From: JAKANT01 sp035502095
Lineage (GTDB): Bacteria; Pseudomonadota; Gammaproteobacteria; Burkholderiales; Burkholderiaceae_F
Direction: 5' to 3'
Length of the DNA stretch: 64,000 nt
NCBI GenBank assembly: GCA_035502095.1
Contig: DATJUX010000003.1
Location: forward strand, 1 to 64,000
Every line of letters starts with the position of its first letter. Positions within the stretch are counted from its first letter, which is position 1. A program made the position numbers and the translations under genes. The notes under the pieces were generated by a model that saw only the letters and a program-made list of their open reading frames with translations, ran no database searches and was not told the origin of the DNA. This document shows positions 1 to 8,256 of the stretch, piece by piece.

Positions 1-223
1 CGAACCCTTGCGCGCCCGAAAAACGCCGCGCCAGGAACGCGGCGACAAGGGAAACGAGCACCGCAAGCGCGCCGAGGACGATTGAAGCGCCGAGAAGCCA
101 GAACAGCGACACGCGCAGCGACCACCAGCTCAGCCTGTAGCCGATCGGAGCGAGCGCCAGCAGGATGCCGCCGATGGTGGCGAGCCACAGTCCGGCATGG
201 GCGAGGCGTACGGCACGTGACAT
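1..223 (-). CDS. Membrane protein, N-terminal part (DUF1499-like)
   Basis: The frame runs off the left edge, so only the first 74 codons are visible. The ATG at 223 follows a good ribosome binding site (GAGGAAGGGA about 6 bases before it on the minus strand). The visible protein has two hydrophobic segments, about residues 10-27 and 36-64, split by a short polar turn containing GYRLSWW. That is the usual layout of the membrane-anchored start of DUF1499-type proteins, but the diagnostic domain would lie outside the window. An integral membrane protein is well supported; the family is inference. Confidence 0.55.
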   Translation of the reverse strand, partial: MSRAVRLAHAGLWLATIGGILLALAPIGYRLSWWSLRVSLFWLLGASIVLGALAVLVSLVAAFLARRFSGAQGF

Positions 224-554
224 GGACGTTCCCTTCCTCGTCTCGTTCTCGTCGGCGGCAATCTTAGGACTCGCGATCCGGTTGGACCGCTTTCAACGTT
301 GGGGAACGCCGGCCGGCAGGCCGACGAGGATCGCGCGTTCTAGGTAGCGCCCATTCCGCAGCAGGGGAACTAACCTGTTTTCCGCCGTCGTTCCTCGGGT
401 TGTTACCAAAGTCGGGGGACGTTGCGCGCCGGGGTCGCCGGCAAAGCCGGACCGACGATTCATCGCGCAGGCAACGCCGAGTACCCAGGAAAGCTAGAGC
501 CGCGGCGTCCACCAAACGCCGCATTTTCGCGGTGATACCGAGGGAGAAAAACGC
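224..554. other. Intergenic region with no gene seen
   Basis: This gap separates a leftward membrane-protein gene from the rightward IorA-like gene and should hold both promoters. The only structure I see is a small GC hairpin near 440-465 (GCCGGC-AAA-GCCGG). The last 15 bases hold GAGGGAG, the ribosome binding site of the next gene. No coding frame in it shows family features. Confidence 0.4.
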
Positions 555-1022
555 ATGGCGACACAATTCACCTTGAATGGAAAGGCTGTCACGTCCGCGC
601 TCGAGCCGGACACGCCGTTGCTCTGGGTCGTGCGCGACGAGTTCGGCCTGACCGGCACGAAGTACGCCTGCGGCATCGCCGTCTGCGGAGCGTGCACCGT
701 GCATGTCAACGGACAGGCCGTCCGGGCGTGCACGACGCCGATTTCCGCGATCGCCGGCAAGAAGGTCGTCACGATCGAAGGACTGGCTGCCGACAGCGTG
801 GGGCGCATGGTGCAGGCCGCGTGGGTCGAGAACGGAGTTCCGCAGTGCGGCTACTGCCAGGCCGGCCAGTGCATGCAGGCGACTGCACTGCTGCACTCGA
901 AGAAGGACCCGACCAACCAGGAGATCGACGAGGCGATGGGCGGCAACATCTGCCGCTGCGGTTGCTACACCCGGATCCGCGCCTCGATCAAGGACGTCGC
1001 TGCGAAGAGAGGTGTCGCATGA
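555..1022 (+). CDS. (2Fe-2S) subunit of an isoquinoline 1-oxidoreductase-type molybdenum hydroxylase
   Basis: This 155-residue protein has the two [2Fe-2S] clusters of xanthine dehydrogenase-family small subunits. An N-terminal plant-ferredoxin-like cluster shows CGIAVCGACTVHVNG with a further Cys just after it. A C-terminal helical cluster shows CGYCQAGQ and NICRCGCYTRI. The length matches IorA-type subunits. GAGGGAG lies 7-8 bases before the ATG. Its stop overlaps the ATG of the next gene (ATGA), so the two are translationally coupled. It passes electrons from the molybdenum site of its partner towards an acceptor, in this family often a cytochrome. The substrate cannot be read from the sequence. 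Confidence 0.93.
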   Translation: MATQFTLNGKAVTSALEPDTPLLWVVRDEFGLTGTKYACGIAVCGACTVHVNGQAVRACTTPISAIAGKKVVTIEGLAADSVGRMVQAAWVENGVPQCGYCQAGQCMQATALLHSKKDPTNQEIDEAMGGNICRCGCYTRIRASIKDVAAKRGVA

Positions 1023-3325
1023 ACGCGCGTCTGGATTTCCTCAAGGTCGAAACGCTCGACAGCTCGAGCCGTCGTCGCTTCCTGCAGGCCGCTTCGGCCG
1101 CGGGCGGCCTGGTTCTCGTAGCAGGCTATCCAGGCCTCGGCGAAGCCGACGAGCCGAAGAAGTACGGCGCCGACGGCATGCCGAACGGCTGGATCGACAA
1201 CGCGCTCGTGTTCGTGTCGCTCGCACCCGACGGCACGGTGAGCATCGTCTGCCACCGTTCCGAGATGGGCCAGGGCGTGCGTACCGGCATGCCGATGATC
1301 GTCGCCGACGAGCTCGAAGCCGATTGGAAGCGCGTCAAGGTCGTGCAGGCGCCCGGCGATGAAAAACGCTACGGCAACCAGGACACCGACGGTTCGCGCA
1401 GCACGCGCCACTTCTTCAGGCCGATGCGCACCTGCGGCGCCTCCGCACGCATGATGCTCGAGCAGGCGGCGGCCGACCAATGGAAGGTGCCGGTGAGCGA
1501 GGTGCAGGCGAAGAACCACGAGGTCGTGCACACCGCGAGCGGCAGGAAGCTCGGCTACGGCGCGCTCGCCGCGGCCGCGGCGAAACAACCGGTGCCCGCG
1601 CGCGACCAGGTGAAGCTGAAGGATCCTTCCGAGTTCCGTTACATCGGCAAGGGCAACGTCAGGATCGTCGATGGCCCCAACATCGTCACCGGCAAGGCGA
1701 TGTACGGACAGGATGTACGGCTGCCGGGGACGTTCTATGCGGTGGTCGCGCGCCCGCCGGTGTACCTGGGCAAGGTGGCCAGCGTCGATGCATCGGCAAC
1801 GATGAAGGTGCCGGGCGTGGTGAAGGTGGTGCAGATCGAGCCGAGTGCGCCGCCCGCCAATTTCAACCCGCTGGGCGGCGTCGCAGTGGTCGCGAAGAAC
1901 ACCTGGGCCGCGATCAAGGGGCGCGAGGCGCTCAAGATCACCTGGGACGACGGCCCGAATGCGTCCTACGACTCGAAGGCGTATCGCGCGACGCTGGAGG
2001 AAGCGGCCCGCAAGCCCGGCAAGCTCGTGCACGCGCAGGGCGACTTTGACGCAGCGTACACGGCGGCGCCGAAGAAAGTCGTCGCCGAGTACTACCTGCC
2101 GCACCTCGCGCACGCGACGATGGAGCCGCCGGCCGCCACCTGCCAGATCAAGAACGGCAAGGCGGAGGTGTGGTCCTGCGTGCAGTCCCCGCAGAACGCG
2201 CGCGACATGGTCGCGAAGCGCCTCGGTCTCGATCCGGCCGACGTCAAGGTGAACGTCACCCTGCTCGGGGGCGGATTCGGGCGCAAGTCGAAGGCCGACT
2301 ACTGCGTCGAGGCCGCGGTCGTGTCGAAGGCGATGGGCGGCGCGCCGGTCAAGGTGGTCTGGACCCGCGAGGACGATCTGCGCCACGACTACCTGCACAC
2401 GGTGTCGGTCGAGCACCTCGAGGCCGGCCTGGACGAAAGCGGCAAATGCGTGGCGTGGCTGCATCGTTCGGTCGCGCCGACCATCCTGTCCACGTTCGTC
2501 GCGGGCGCCAAGAACGAGTTCAACATCGAGCTCGGCATGTCGCTGCTGCAGGTCGCGCCGACGATCGCGAACGTGCGCATCGAGAACCCGGAAGCCGAAG
2601 CCCATACCCGCATCGGCTGGTTCCGCTCGGTATCGAACATCCCGCACGCCTTCGCGATCCAGTCGTTCATCGCCGAGTGCGCGAACGCCGCCGGCAAGGA
2701 TCATCGCGACTACCTGCTCGAGCTGCTGGGGCCCGCGCGCAAGGTGGACACCCGCACGGAGGGCGACGACTGGAACCACGGCGAGGATCCCGAGCGCTAT
2801 CCGTTCGACACCGGCCGCATGCGGCGCGTGATCGAGCTGGCGACGAGCAAGGCTGGCTGGGGCAGGCCGATGGACAAGGGGGGCGGGCTCGGTCTTGCAG
2901 CGACCTACAGCTTCGTCACCTACGTCGCCGCGGTCGCTCAGGTGGAGGTGGACGCCAACGGAAACGTGAAGGTGCCGCGCCTTGACGTCGCCGTCGATTG
3001 CGGCGCGGTGGTCAATCCGGAGCGGGTCTTCTCGCAGGTCGAGGGGGCGGGCGTGATGGGCATGGGCGTCGCGCTGTACAACGAAATCTCGTTCAAGAAC
3101 GGCCGGGTCGAACAGGCCAATCTGAACGAGTTCGAGCTGGCGCGCATGGGCTCCTCGCCGACGGACATCCACGTGCACCTGGTGCCGTCGGACTTCTCGG
3201 TGCCGCTCGGAGGGGTCGGCGAGCCGGCGGTGCCGCCGATCGCGCCCGCCATCTGCAACGCGATCTTCGCGGCGACCGGCAAGCGCATCCGCGCGCTGCC
3301 GATACGGGAGCAGCTGAAGGCGTAG
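1019..3325 (+). CDS. Molybdopterin-binding subunit of an isoquinoline 1-oxidoreductase-type aldehyde oxidase
   Basis: This is the large catalytic subunit, 768 residues, with the ATG at 1019 overlapping the stop of the iron-sulfur subunit. A frame opens further upstream, but the overlap fixes the start. The N-terminus carries a twin-arginine signal (SRRRFLQ at about residues 18-24, then a hydrophobic core), so the complex is probably exported folded. The xanthine-dehydrogenase/IorB signatures include the GGGFGRKS motif near the cofactor (about residue 419) and a GGVGEPAVPPIAPA segment holding the family's catalytic Glu near the C-terminus. The family hydroxylates N-heterocycles or aldehydes. 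No separate FAD subunit is adjacent, as expected for IorAB-type two-subunit enzymes. Confidence 0.92.
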   Translation: MNARLDFLKVETLDSSSRRRFLQAASAAGGLVLVAGYPGLGEADEPKKYGADGMPNGWIDNALVFVSLAPDGTVSIVCHRSEMGQGVRTGMPMIVADELEADWKRVKVVQAPGDEKRYGNQDTDGSRSTRHFFRPMRTCGASARMMLEQAAADQWKVPVSEVQAKNHEVVHTASGRKLGYGALAAAAAKQPVPARDQVKLKDPSEFRYIGKGNVRIVDGPNIVTGKAMYGQDVRLPGTFYAVVARPPVYLGKVASVDASATMKVPGVVKVVQIEPSAPPANFNPLGGVAVVAKNTWAAIKGREALKITWDDGPNASYDSKAYRATLEEAARKPGKLVHAQGDFDAAYTAAPKKVVAEYYLPHLAHATMEPPAATCQIKNGKAEVWSCVQSPQNARDMVAKRLGLDPADVKVNVTLLGGGFGRKSKADYCVEAAVVSKAMGGAPVKVVWTREDDLRHDYLHTVSVEHLEAGLDESGKCVAWLHRSVAPTILSTFVAGAKNEFNIELGMSLLQVAPTIANVRIENPEAEAHTRIGWFRSVSNIPHAFAIQSFIAECANAAGKDHRDYLLELLGPARKVDTRTEGDDWNHGEDPERYPFDTGRMRRVIELATSKAGWGRPMDKGGGLGLAATYSFVTYVAAVAQVEVDANGNVKVPRLDVAVDCGAVVNPERVFSQVEGAGVMGMGVALYNEISFKNGRVEQANLNEFELARMGSSPTDIHVHLVPSDFSVPLGGVGEPAVPPIAPAICNAIFAATGKRIRALPIREQLKA

Positions 3326-3338
3326 TCGACCGAGGCAG

Positions 3339-3421
3339 TTCCCCCACCCAGCCCTCCCCCGCTTTGCAGGGGAGGGAGCGGTTCCTCCTTCGCATGCGGA
3401 GGGGTGTCAGGGTGGGGGCGC
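3339..3421. repeat. Dispersed GC-rich intergenic repeat (CCCTCCCC family)
   Basis: The stretch holds CCCCCACCCAGCCCTCCCC, then GCTTTGCAGGGGAGGG, and ends with GGTGTCAGGGTGGGGGCG. It is an imperfect inverted repeat with a CCCTCCCC/GGGGAGGG core. A shortened copy lies at 58125-58190 and a partial one near 19563-19592. No coding role is apparent. It may act as an untranslated hairpin after the molybdenum hydroxylase genes. Confidence 0.6.
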
Positions 3422-3481
3422 TGGGCCACTCCATTCCACGATGCAGGAGAGCGGCGCGCGCTCGCGTGCTAGCTTGACTGC

Positions 3482-4429
3482 ATGCTGCAATGGCTCCGCA
3501 GGTTTCGCACCTGGGTTCTCGTCCGCCTCGGCCTCTGGCGCGGCCGCTGGCGCCGAGGACAGGTCGAGGTCAGCGGCGTGCGCTTTTTTGCCGGCGCGCT
3601 CAGCGTGCGCGTATGGCGCTATGGCCTGTACTCGCCGGCCGGCCTCGCTGACAAGGAGCCCGCTCCATTGATCGTGGTGCTGCACGGCTGCAAGCAGCGT
3701 GCGTTGAACTTCGCCTACGCGACCGGCTGGACCGGATTCGCCGATCGCGCGAGCGTCCGCCTGCTCTGCCCCGACCAGCGCCGCATCGCGAACCTGTTTC
3801 GCTGCTGGAACTGGTTCCATCCGCTCGCGCAGGGCGGCAAGGGCGAACTCGACGTGATCGTCGCCATGCTCGACGAGGTCGCGAAGCACGTTGGCGTGAG
3901 TGCCGTCGCGGCCGTCGGGATGTCGGCGGGCGGTGCGCTGGCAGCACTGCTGGCGTTCCATCGCCCGGAGCGCTTTCATGCGATCGCCACTGTCGCTGCA
4001 CCACCGCTCATCGGCCTGAACCTGCAGAACCCGCACGGCGTGCTGCAACGAGGGCTGACGATGAGCCCGCTGCTGGCGCTCGGCGCGCGCCATACGGCGT
4101 GCAGCAAACTGGCCATCGTGCAAGGCTCGGCCGACGATGTCGTGAATCCGCGTTGCGCCGAGCAGCTGCTTGCGCAGGCCCTCGAGTCGCAGCGGCGCGC
4201 CGGCGCGGATCCGGCCCGGGTCGAAGTCACTTCCGAGGACGCCGACGTGGCGGTCACCGATTTCCGCACCCGGGACGGTCCGCTGGTTCGCAGCGTCACG
4301 CTGCGCGGCCTCGGGCACGTGTGGACCGGCGGTCCTGGCGGTCATCCGTTCTGCGAGCGCAAGGGTCCGCCGCTTACCGCGCTGTGCGTGCAGTTCCTGC
4401 GCGATGCAGGGCTGTTTGAGCCGCGCTGA
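3482..4429 (+). CDS. PHB depolymerase-family esterase
   Basis: This 315-residue alpha/beta hydrolase belongs to the polyhydroxybutyrate depolymerase/feruloyl esterase group. LIVVLHGCKQ (about residues 63-72) supplies the oxyanion strand and turn. The nucleophile elbow is GMSAGG (Ser at about residue 145). A late Asp (SADDVVNP) and a C-terminal GLGHVWTGG supply the expected acid and His. The N-terminus resembles that of intracellular or peripheral homologues (MLQWLRRFRTWV) and has no clear signal peptide. No strong ribosome binding site precedes the ATG. It probably cleaves polyester or an ester side chain; the natural substrate is unknown. Confidence 0.85.
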   Translation: MLQWLRRFRTWVLVRLGLWRGRWRRGQVEVSGVRFFAGALSVRVWRYGLYSPAGLADKEPAPLIVVLHGCKQRALNFAYATGWTGFADRASVRLLCPDQRRIANLFRCWNWFHPLAQGGKGELDVIVAMLDEVAKHVGVSAVAAVGMSAGGALAALLAFHRPERFHAIATVAAPPLIGLNLQNPHGVLQRGLTMSPLLALGARHTACSKLAIVQGSADDVVNPRCAEQLLAQALESQRRAGADPARVEVTSEDADVAVTDFRTRDGPLVRSVTLRGLGHVWTGGPGGHPFCERKGPPLTALCVQFLRDAGLFEPR

Positions 4430-4500
4430 CGACCGTACACTGTGGCCCCCGCTTCGACCCGCGTCCCGTCGCCGAGCGGAGCGATCGAAGAACAGGAGAC

Positions 4501-5451
4501 ATGCGGATGAAGCCGCTGATCGTCGCTGCGCTGCTGCTGGCTGCTGCGCCGGCCGCGCTGGCGCAGCTCTGCCCGGACAAGAACATCCTCTATTGGCAGG
4601 CATTTCCTCCCGGCGGCGAATCCGATCAGGCGGCGCGGCACCAGCAGGTGGCGCTGAAGAAGAAGTGCCCGGGGATCGAGACCATCATCCAATACAAGCC
4701 GGGTGCGGGCGGCGGCCTGATGTGGTCGCAGCTGAATACGCTGCCGGGCGACGGACTGAATGTCGTCGGCATCAATCTGCCGCATATCGTGCTGCAGCCT
4801 CTCGAGGGCCAGGTGCAGTACAGGACCGAGGACATCGTGCCGGTGTTCTGGTTCCACTACACGCCGGACGCGCTCGTCGTGCGTGAAGCGAGCCCGTTCA
4901 AGACGCTGCAGGATTTCGTCAAGGCTGCAAAGGAAGCGCCGGGCAAGCTCTCGCTCGGCGGATCGGGCCTGAACTCGGCCAATCACGCGGCGCACGAACG
5001 ACTGAATGCGGCGTTCGGCGTCAAGACGACCTACGTTCCGTTCAAGGGCACCGGCGACATGGTCACCGCTGTGCTGGGCGGGCATCTCGACGGCGCGATG
5101 TCGTACACCGCCTTCGCCGTCAACAACCGCGGCCGGGTGCGCGCGCTCGCCGTGGCAATGGAGAAACGCCATCCCCTGCTCCCGGACGTGCCCACGTTCC
5201 GCGAGTTGGGTATCGACTGGGTCGATGGCGCGTTCCGCGGCATCGGCATGCCGAAGTCGACGCCGCCGGAGGCGCGCAAGCGCATGTCCGACCTGTGGGC
5301 CGCGCTCAACGCCGATCCGGAGATGAAGGAGCTCGGGGACAAGAGCGGATTCGAGCTCGTCAACGTCGGCATCGAGGCGATGGACACGTTCATGAAGGAC
5401 CGCACGCTCGTCTATATGAACATGGCGAAGCGAATGGGGCTCGGCAAGTAG
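4501..5451 (+). CDS. Tripartite tricarboxylate transporter substrate-binding protein (Bug/TctC family)
   Basis: This 316-residue periplasmic receptor starts with a Sec signal peptide (basic start, hydrophobic core, AxA before about residue 23). The Bug fold shows the early pocket turn WQAFPPGGESD, the YKPGAGGG strand-loop and the DVPTFRELGIDW segment. The ATG at 4507 lies at better spacing from AGGAGA than the one at 4501, so the true start may be two codons later. No membrane subunits (TctA/TctB) are adjacent, which is usual for the many orphan Bug genes of Burkholderiales. The ligand is probably a carboxylate but cannot be named. Confidence 0.9.
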   Translation: MRMKPLIVAALLLAAAPAALAQLCPDKNILYWQAFPPGGESDQAARHQQVALKKKCPGIETIIQYKPGAGGGLMWSQLNTLPGDGLNVVGINLPHIVLQPLEGQVQYRTEDIVPVFWFHYTPDALVVREASPFKTLQDFVKAAKEAPGKLSLGGSGLNSANHAAHERLNAAFGVKTTYVPFKGTGDMVTAVLGGHLDGAMSYTAFAVNNRGRVRALAVAMEKRHPLLPDVPTFRELGIDWVDGAFRGIGMPKSTPPEARKRMSDLWAALNADPEMKELGDKSGFELVNVGIEAMDTFMKDRTLVYMNMAKRMGLGK

Positions 5452-5556
5452 CCGTGCCGGCGTGTCGCCTCACGGCTTGACCGCAAGCGCGTACACGACG
5501 TTCACCGCGACCGCGCGCATGCCCGCGCGACGAACGGCCCCCGCGTCGAAGTTGCG

Positions 5557-5784
5557 CTACTTCGTTTCCGCGTCCACGATCTCGTTGCGCCTTTCGGCCG
5601 CGGCGCCGGTCACCACGTCATTGACGTCCTTCGCTTTCTGTACCGCGCTGCGCTGCGCCTTCAGAGGATCGGGCGCGGGTTCCGACCTGCCGCAACCGGC
5701 AGGACCGAGCGCCAGAAACGCCACCAGGAACAGGGGCGCGCACACGCCACGGCGCGCCGGCGACGCGCTACGGCTGCGGACCAT
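5557..5784 (-). CDS. Small putative lipoprotein
   Basis: The 75-residue product has a basic start, a hydrophobic stretch (about residues 15-30) and a Cys at about 31 in LGPAGCGRSE, a lipobox-like site with a non-standard Pro at -3. The mature part is charged and helical (AQRSAVQKAKDVNDVV) and ends in DAETK. Short proteins of this layout occur in betaproteobacteria without known function. The ATG overlaps the end of the upstream DUF1330 gene by 17 bases, suggesting coupled translation. A lipoprotein is likely; its role is unknown. Confidence 0.6.
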   Translation of the reverse strand: MVRSRSASPARRGVCAPLFLVAFLALGPAGCGRSEPAPDPLKAQRSAVQKAKDVNDVVTGAAAERRNEIVDAETK

Positions 5785-6070
5785 CGTAGCCCTCGATGAT
5801 GAGGAGATCGGCGGTCGAGACAGCCTGGCGTAGCTTGAGCGCCTCCTGATATTCGGGCGAATGCCAGCAGGTCACCGCCGCGTCGTAGCTGGGGAATTCG
5901 ATCACGGCGTTGCGCATGCGGCTGGTCCCTTCCGGATTCTCGAACCTTCCCGCGCGCACCAGGAAACGCGCGCCGTACTTGCGGAGCGGTGCCGCGTTGG
6001 CGGCGATATACGCCTTGTACTTCTCCGTATCGGCGATGTCGACGCGGACGATCCAGTATCCCTTGGCCAT
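5768..6070 (-). CDS. DUF1330 domain protein
   Basis: This 100-residue protein has the full DUF1330 ferredoxin-like fold: KGYWIVRVDIADTEKYKAYI at the start, then a GARFLVRAG strand, VIEFPSYDAAVTCWHSPEYQ in the middle and a short C-terminal tail. The length equals that of the family. AAGGAGG sits just upstream of the ATG on the minus strand. Members are dimeric alpha-beta barrel proteins of unclear activity. It leads a short unit with the small lipoprotein gene downstream. Confidence 0.9.
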   Translation of the reverse strand: MAKGYWIVRVDIADTEKYKAYIAANAAPLRKYGARFLVRAGRFENPEGTSRMRNAVIEFPSYDAAVTCWHSPEYQEALKLRQAVSTADLLIIEGYDGPQP

Positions 6071-6113
6071 GAAGCCTCCTTCTCGATGGGTCCGTACGTT
6101 GCCGCGTCCCGCC

Positions 6114-6500
6114 TCAAGCCTGCCCTGCGCGGTGCGCCACCGCGATCACGATGGGAAGCAGCAGTTCCGGGACGAGATACCCCAGCCATACCGCTGCCGG
6201 TTTCGGCAGGCCGACCTTGGCGATGGAAACGAGCCGTCCGACGCCCGCGAGGAAGACGCCCAGGGCAAGCAGGTAGACCAGCGTCCCCTGCTCCCGAATC
6301 GTCACCGCCGCCCACACATTGATGAGTCCGGTAGAGAAATAGACGCCCGCCATGAAGCGGTGCACGTTGTCGAGGCGCGGCGACGTATCCGGCTGCCCGA
6401 GGTACATCTGCAGTGCTCCGCCGAGCAACGCGATGCTCGCGACGAGAAACAGGCAGATGCGCACGACGATCTGGCTCGCCAGCAGCGGTTCTTCGCTCAT
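6114..6500 (-). CDS. DUF4345-type integral membrane protein
   Basis: The 128-residue protein has four predicted membrane segments, about residues 9-27, 50-64, 72-90 and 101-121. The sequence pattern HRFMAGVYFSTGLINVWA with GVGRLVSI is that of DUF4345 membrane proteins. The ATG at 6500 overlaps the stop of the upstream EcsC-family gene (ATGA) and follows GAGGGCGAG. It is the last gene of a three-gene minus-strand operon. Its function is unknown. Confidence 0.8.
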   Translation of the reverse strand: MSEEPLLASQIVVRICLFLVASIALLGGALQMYLGQPDTSPRLDNVHRFMAGVYFSTGLINVWAAVTIREQGTLVYLLALGVFLAGVGRLVSIAKVGLPKPAAVWLGYLVPELLLPIVIAVAHRAGQA

Positions 6501-7132
6501 CTCGCCCTCCCCTGGCCGTGCACCGGACCGGTCGCGGCCTCGACCTCGACCTCGACCACCTGCGCGAAGAATTCCATCGCCGTGCTCGCGACGCGCGCCG
6601 TGTCGTAGTACGCATACGCGCCGACGCCCACGGCGCCCGCGAACGGGATCCAGCGCGCCACACCTCGCCCGATCGCATGCTGCGTGATCTCGACGCCGAT
6701 CGCGCGCGCGACGCCCTGAAGAGCGCCGAGCGATACGCTGTTCACGAGCAACCGCTCGCCCGCCCTGGCAACCAGGTCGCGCACCGCCTGCGCCGCGCTG
6801 TGCCTGAACAGGCAATAGAGCATGTGCTCCCTGGTGAGCGAGGCCGTCTGGTCGTAGAGCGCGGCGATATCGGCAACCATGCGCGCCTGGATCCGCCACA
6901 CCGCCACCAGCTCGGGCAGGATCGTCAGCCAGCCGATCGGCCCGACCGGCAGCGCGAGCGAACCGGCGGTCAAGCCGGCCTTCGCGGCGGCGGAATTGGC
7001 GACGCCGCGCGCCACCTCGGCGGGCGTGTTGCTGGGCATCGTCGAGGACCCGGGCACTTCGCCGACGAAGCCCAGGATTGCATCCGCGACGCGAGTCGCG
7101 ATGTCGTTGCGCGCAGGCGCGGATCCTCTCAC
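6497..7132 (-). CDS. EcsC family protein
   Basis: I place the start at the GTG at 7132, because it overlaps the stop of the upstream gene (GTGA) and the frame further upstream has no family features. The 211-residue product matches the EcsC family: a helical N-terminal part, a Gly/Pro-rich hydrophobic hairpin (AGSLALPVGPIGWLTILPEL), the segment RIQARMVADIAALYD and a C-terminal GAVGVGAYAYYDT membrane hairpin. EcsC proteins are membrane-associated and of unknown biochemical role. The gene is coupled at both ends to membrane-protein genes. Confidence 0.82.
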   Translation of the reverse strand: MRGSAPARNDIATRVADAILGFVGEVPGSSTMPSNTPAEVARGVANSAAAKAGLTAGSLALPVGPIGWLTILPELVAVWRIQARMVADIAALYDQTASLTREHMLYCLFRHSAAQAVRDLVARAGERLLVNSVSLGALQGVARAIGVEITQHAIGRGVARWIPFAGAVGVGAYAYYDTARVASTAMEFFAQVVEVEVEAATGPVHGQGRAR

Positions 7133-7419
7133 GATCGTGGTTCCTTCTTGTCGCCCCACCGCCAGCGCGGTCGCTCGCCCTTGACCCAGCAAATCACGAC
7201 CAGCAGCGCGACCAGCGCCCCGGTATAGAGGAGGAACAACGCAGATCCCCCATTGGGCAAGATGACGCTCGCCCCGAGCAGAACAAGGGCAAAGAACGCA
7301 ATCAATACCAGCCAGCCCTGCCACGCGGTCGGCGGACCCCAACCCCACCCGTAGCGTTTGGCGGGAAACCAGTACTTGGGCTCTTCAGCCACGCCGGGAC
7401 TCGTGACGAGCCTGGGCAT
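7129..7419 (-). CDS. Small two-helix membrane protein
   Basis: The product is 96 residues with the ATG chosen at 7419, just before EEPKYWFPAKRYGWGWG. That motif marks a small conserved family of uncharacterised proteobacterial membrane proteins. Two hydrophobic segments follow (about residues 34-53 and 58-79), then a basic C-terminal tail (KGERPRWRWGDKKEPRS). It is the first gene of the operon with the EcsC and DUF4345 genes, joined by a GTGA overlap. Its function is unknown. Confidence 0.75.
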   Translation of the reverse strand: MPRLVTSPGVAEEPKYWFPAKRYGWGWGPPTAWQGWLVLIAFFALVLLGASVILPNGGSALFLLYTGALVALLVVICWVKGERPRWRWGDKKEPRS

Positions 7420-7697
7420 CGCGACCGGCCGTGTCGTCCCGAGGAGCGACCGAGGAGCGACCGTGACGGCGGATCTCGTGCGATGGCATGGCCTGGCCGA
7501 TGTTTCGAAACTTGCCGGACAGCGTACTAGAGCAGGATGCCCCGATCCACCTTTCACGGATGCTCGTCGACCCGCGGAGTGCCATGACCAGATCGAGCTA
7601 TCTCTTCGCGCGGTGCTCGTTCAGACTGTGGGCACATCAACAGCGGGTACCAGACCGCCGCGAATACACCGACGGGAGGTCCGGCCGGAGTGTGGAA

Positions 7698-8225
7698 ATG
7701 AATCGGGTCCTTGCCCTTTTGCTGCTCGCGCTTGCCGCGGTGACCCCGGGGCGCGCGGAGACGAGCAACGTCGGCCCCACCGGCTTCGTCGTCACTTTCC
7801 AGCGCGAGGTCAACGCGCCGCCCGAGAAGCTGTGGAACGCGATCACGCAGCTTCCGGCCTGGTGGAGCAGCACGCACACGTGGTCGGGCAAGGCGTCGAG
7901 CATGAGCATCGACCTGCGCGCCGCCGGTTGCTGGTGCGAGGCGTGGGACGCGGGGTCGGTGATGCACGGCACCGTCGTGCTCATCCAGCCAGGCGCCATG
8001 CTGCGCCTTTACGCCAATCTCGGGCCGTTGCAGGACAAGGCGACCGCGGGTGTGCTGACGTTCGCACAAGGCATGAGCAAGGGCAAGACGCTGCTGAAGG
8101 TGGTCTACAGGATCTCCGGTCCGGCCGACACCGGCCTCGTCGAGTTGTCCGCGGGGGTGGACAAGGTGCTCGCCGAGCAGGTCGAGCGGCTGGTGGCGTT
8201 TGCGGAGACAGGTAAGGCCGAGTGA
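7698..8225 (+). CDS. Secreted SRPBCC/START-fold protein
   Basis: The ATG at 7698 begins a clear signal peptide (MNRVLALLLLALAAVTPGRA). The mature part has the SRPBCC pattern: FQREVNAPPEKLWNAITQLP, a central DLRAAGCWCEAW strand pair and a C-terminal helix (VDKVLAEQVERLVAFAETG) that caps the pocket. It is 175 residues, a normal length for polyketide-cyclase-like or AHSA1-like pocket proteins. Export of such a fold is less usual. The ligand is unknown, and the gene stands alone between opposing genes. Confidence 0.8.
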   Translation: MNRVLALLLLALAAVTPGRAETSNVGPTGFVVTFQREVNAPPEKLWNAITQLPAWWSSTHTWSGKASSMSIDLRAAGCWCEAWDAGSVMHGTVVLIQPGAMLRLYANLGPLQDKATAGVLTFAQGMSKGKTLLKVVYRISGPADTGLVELSAGVDKVLAEQVERLVAFAETGKAE

Positions 8226-8256
8226 GTGATCGCCGGCACGTCTGCCTACCCGTGCG

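Noticed and set aside
5470..5556. In-frame continuation after the stop of the small lipoprotein gene (28 codons ending VVYALAVKP)
   Set aside because: It could be a read-through tail or the end of a lost methyltransferase-like gene, but it is too short and has no recognisable motif.
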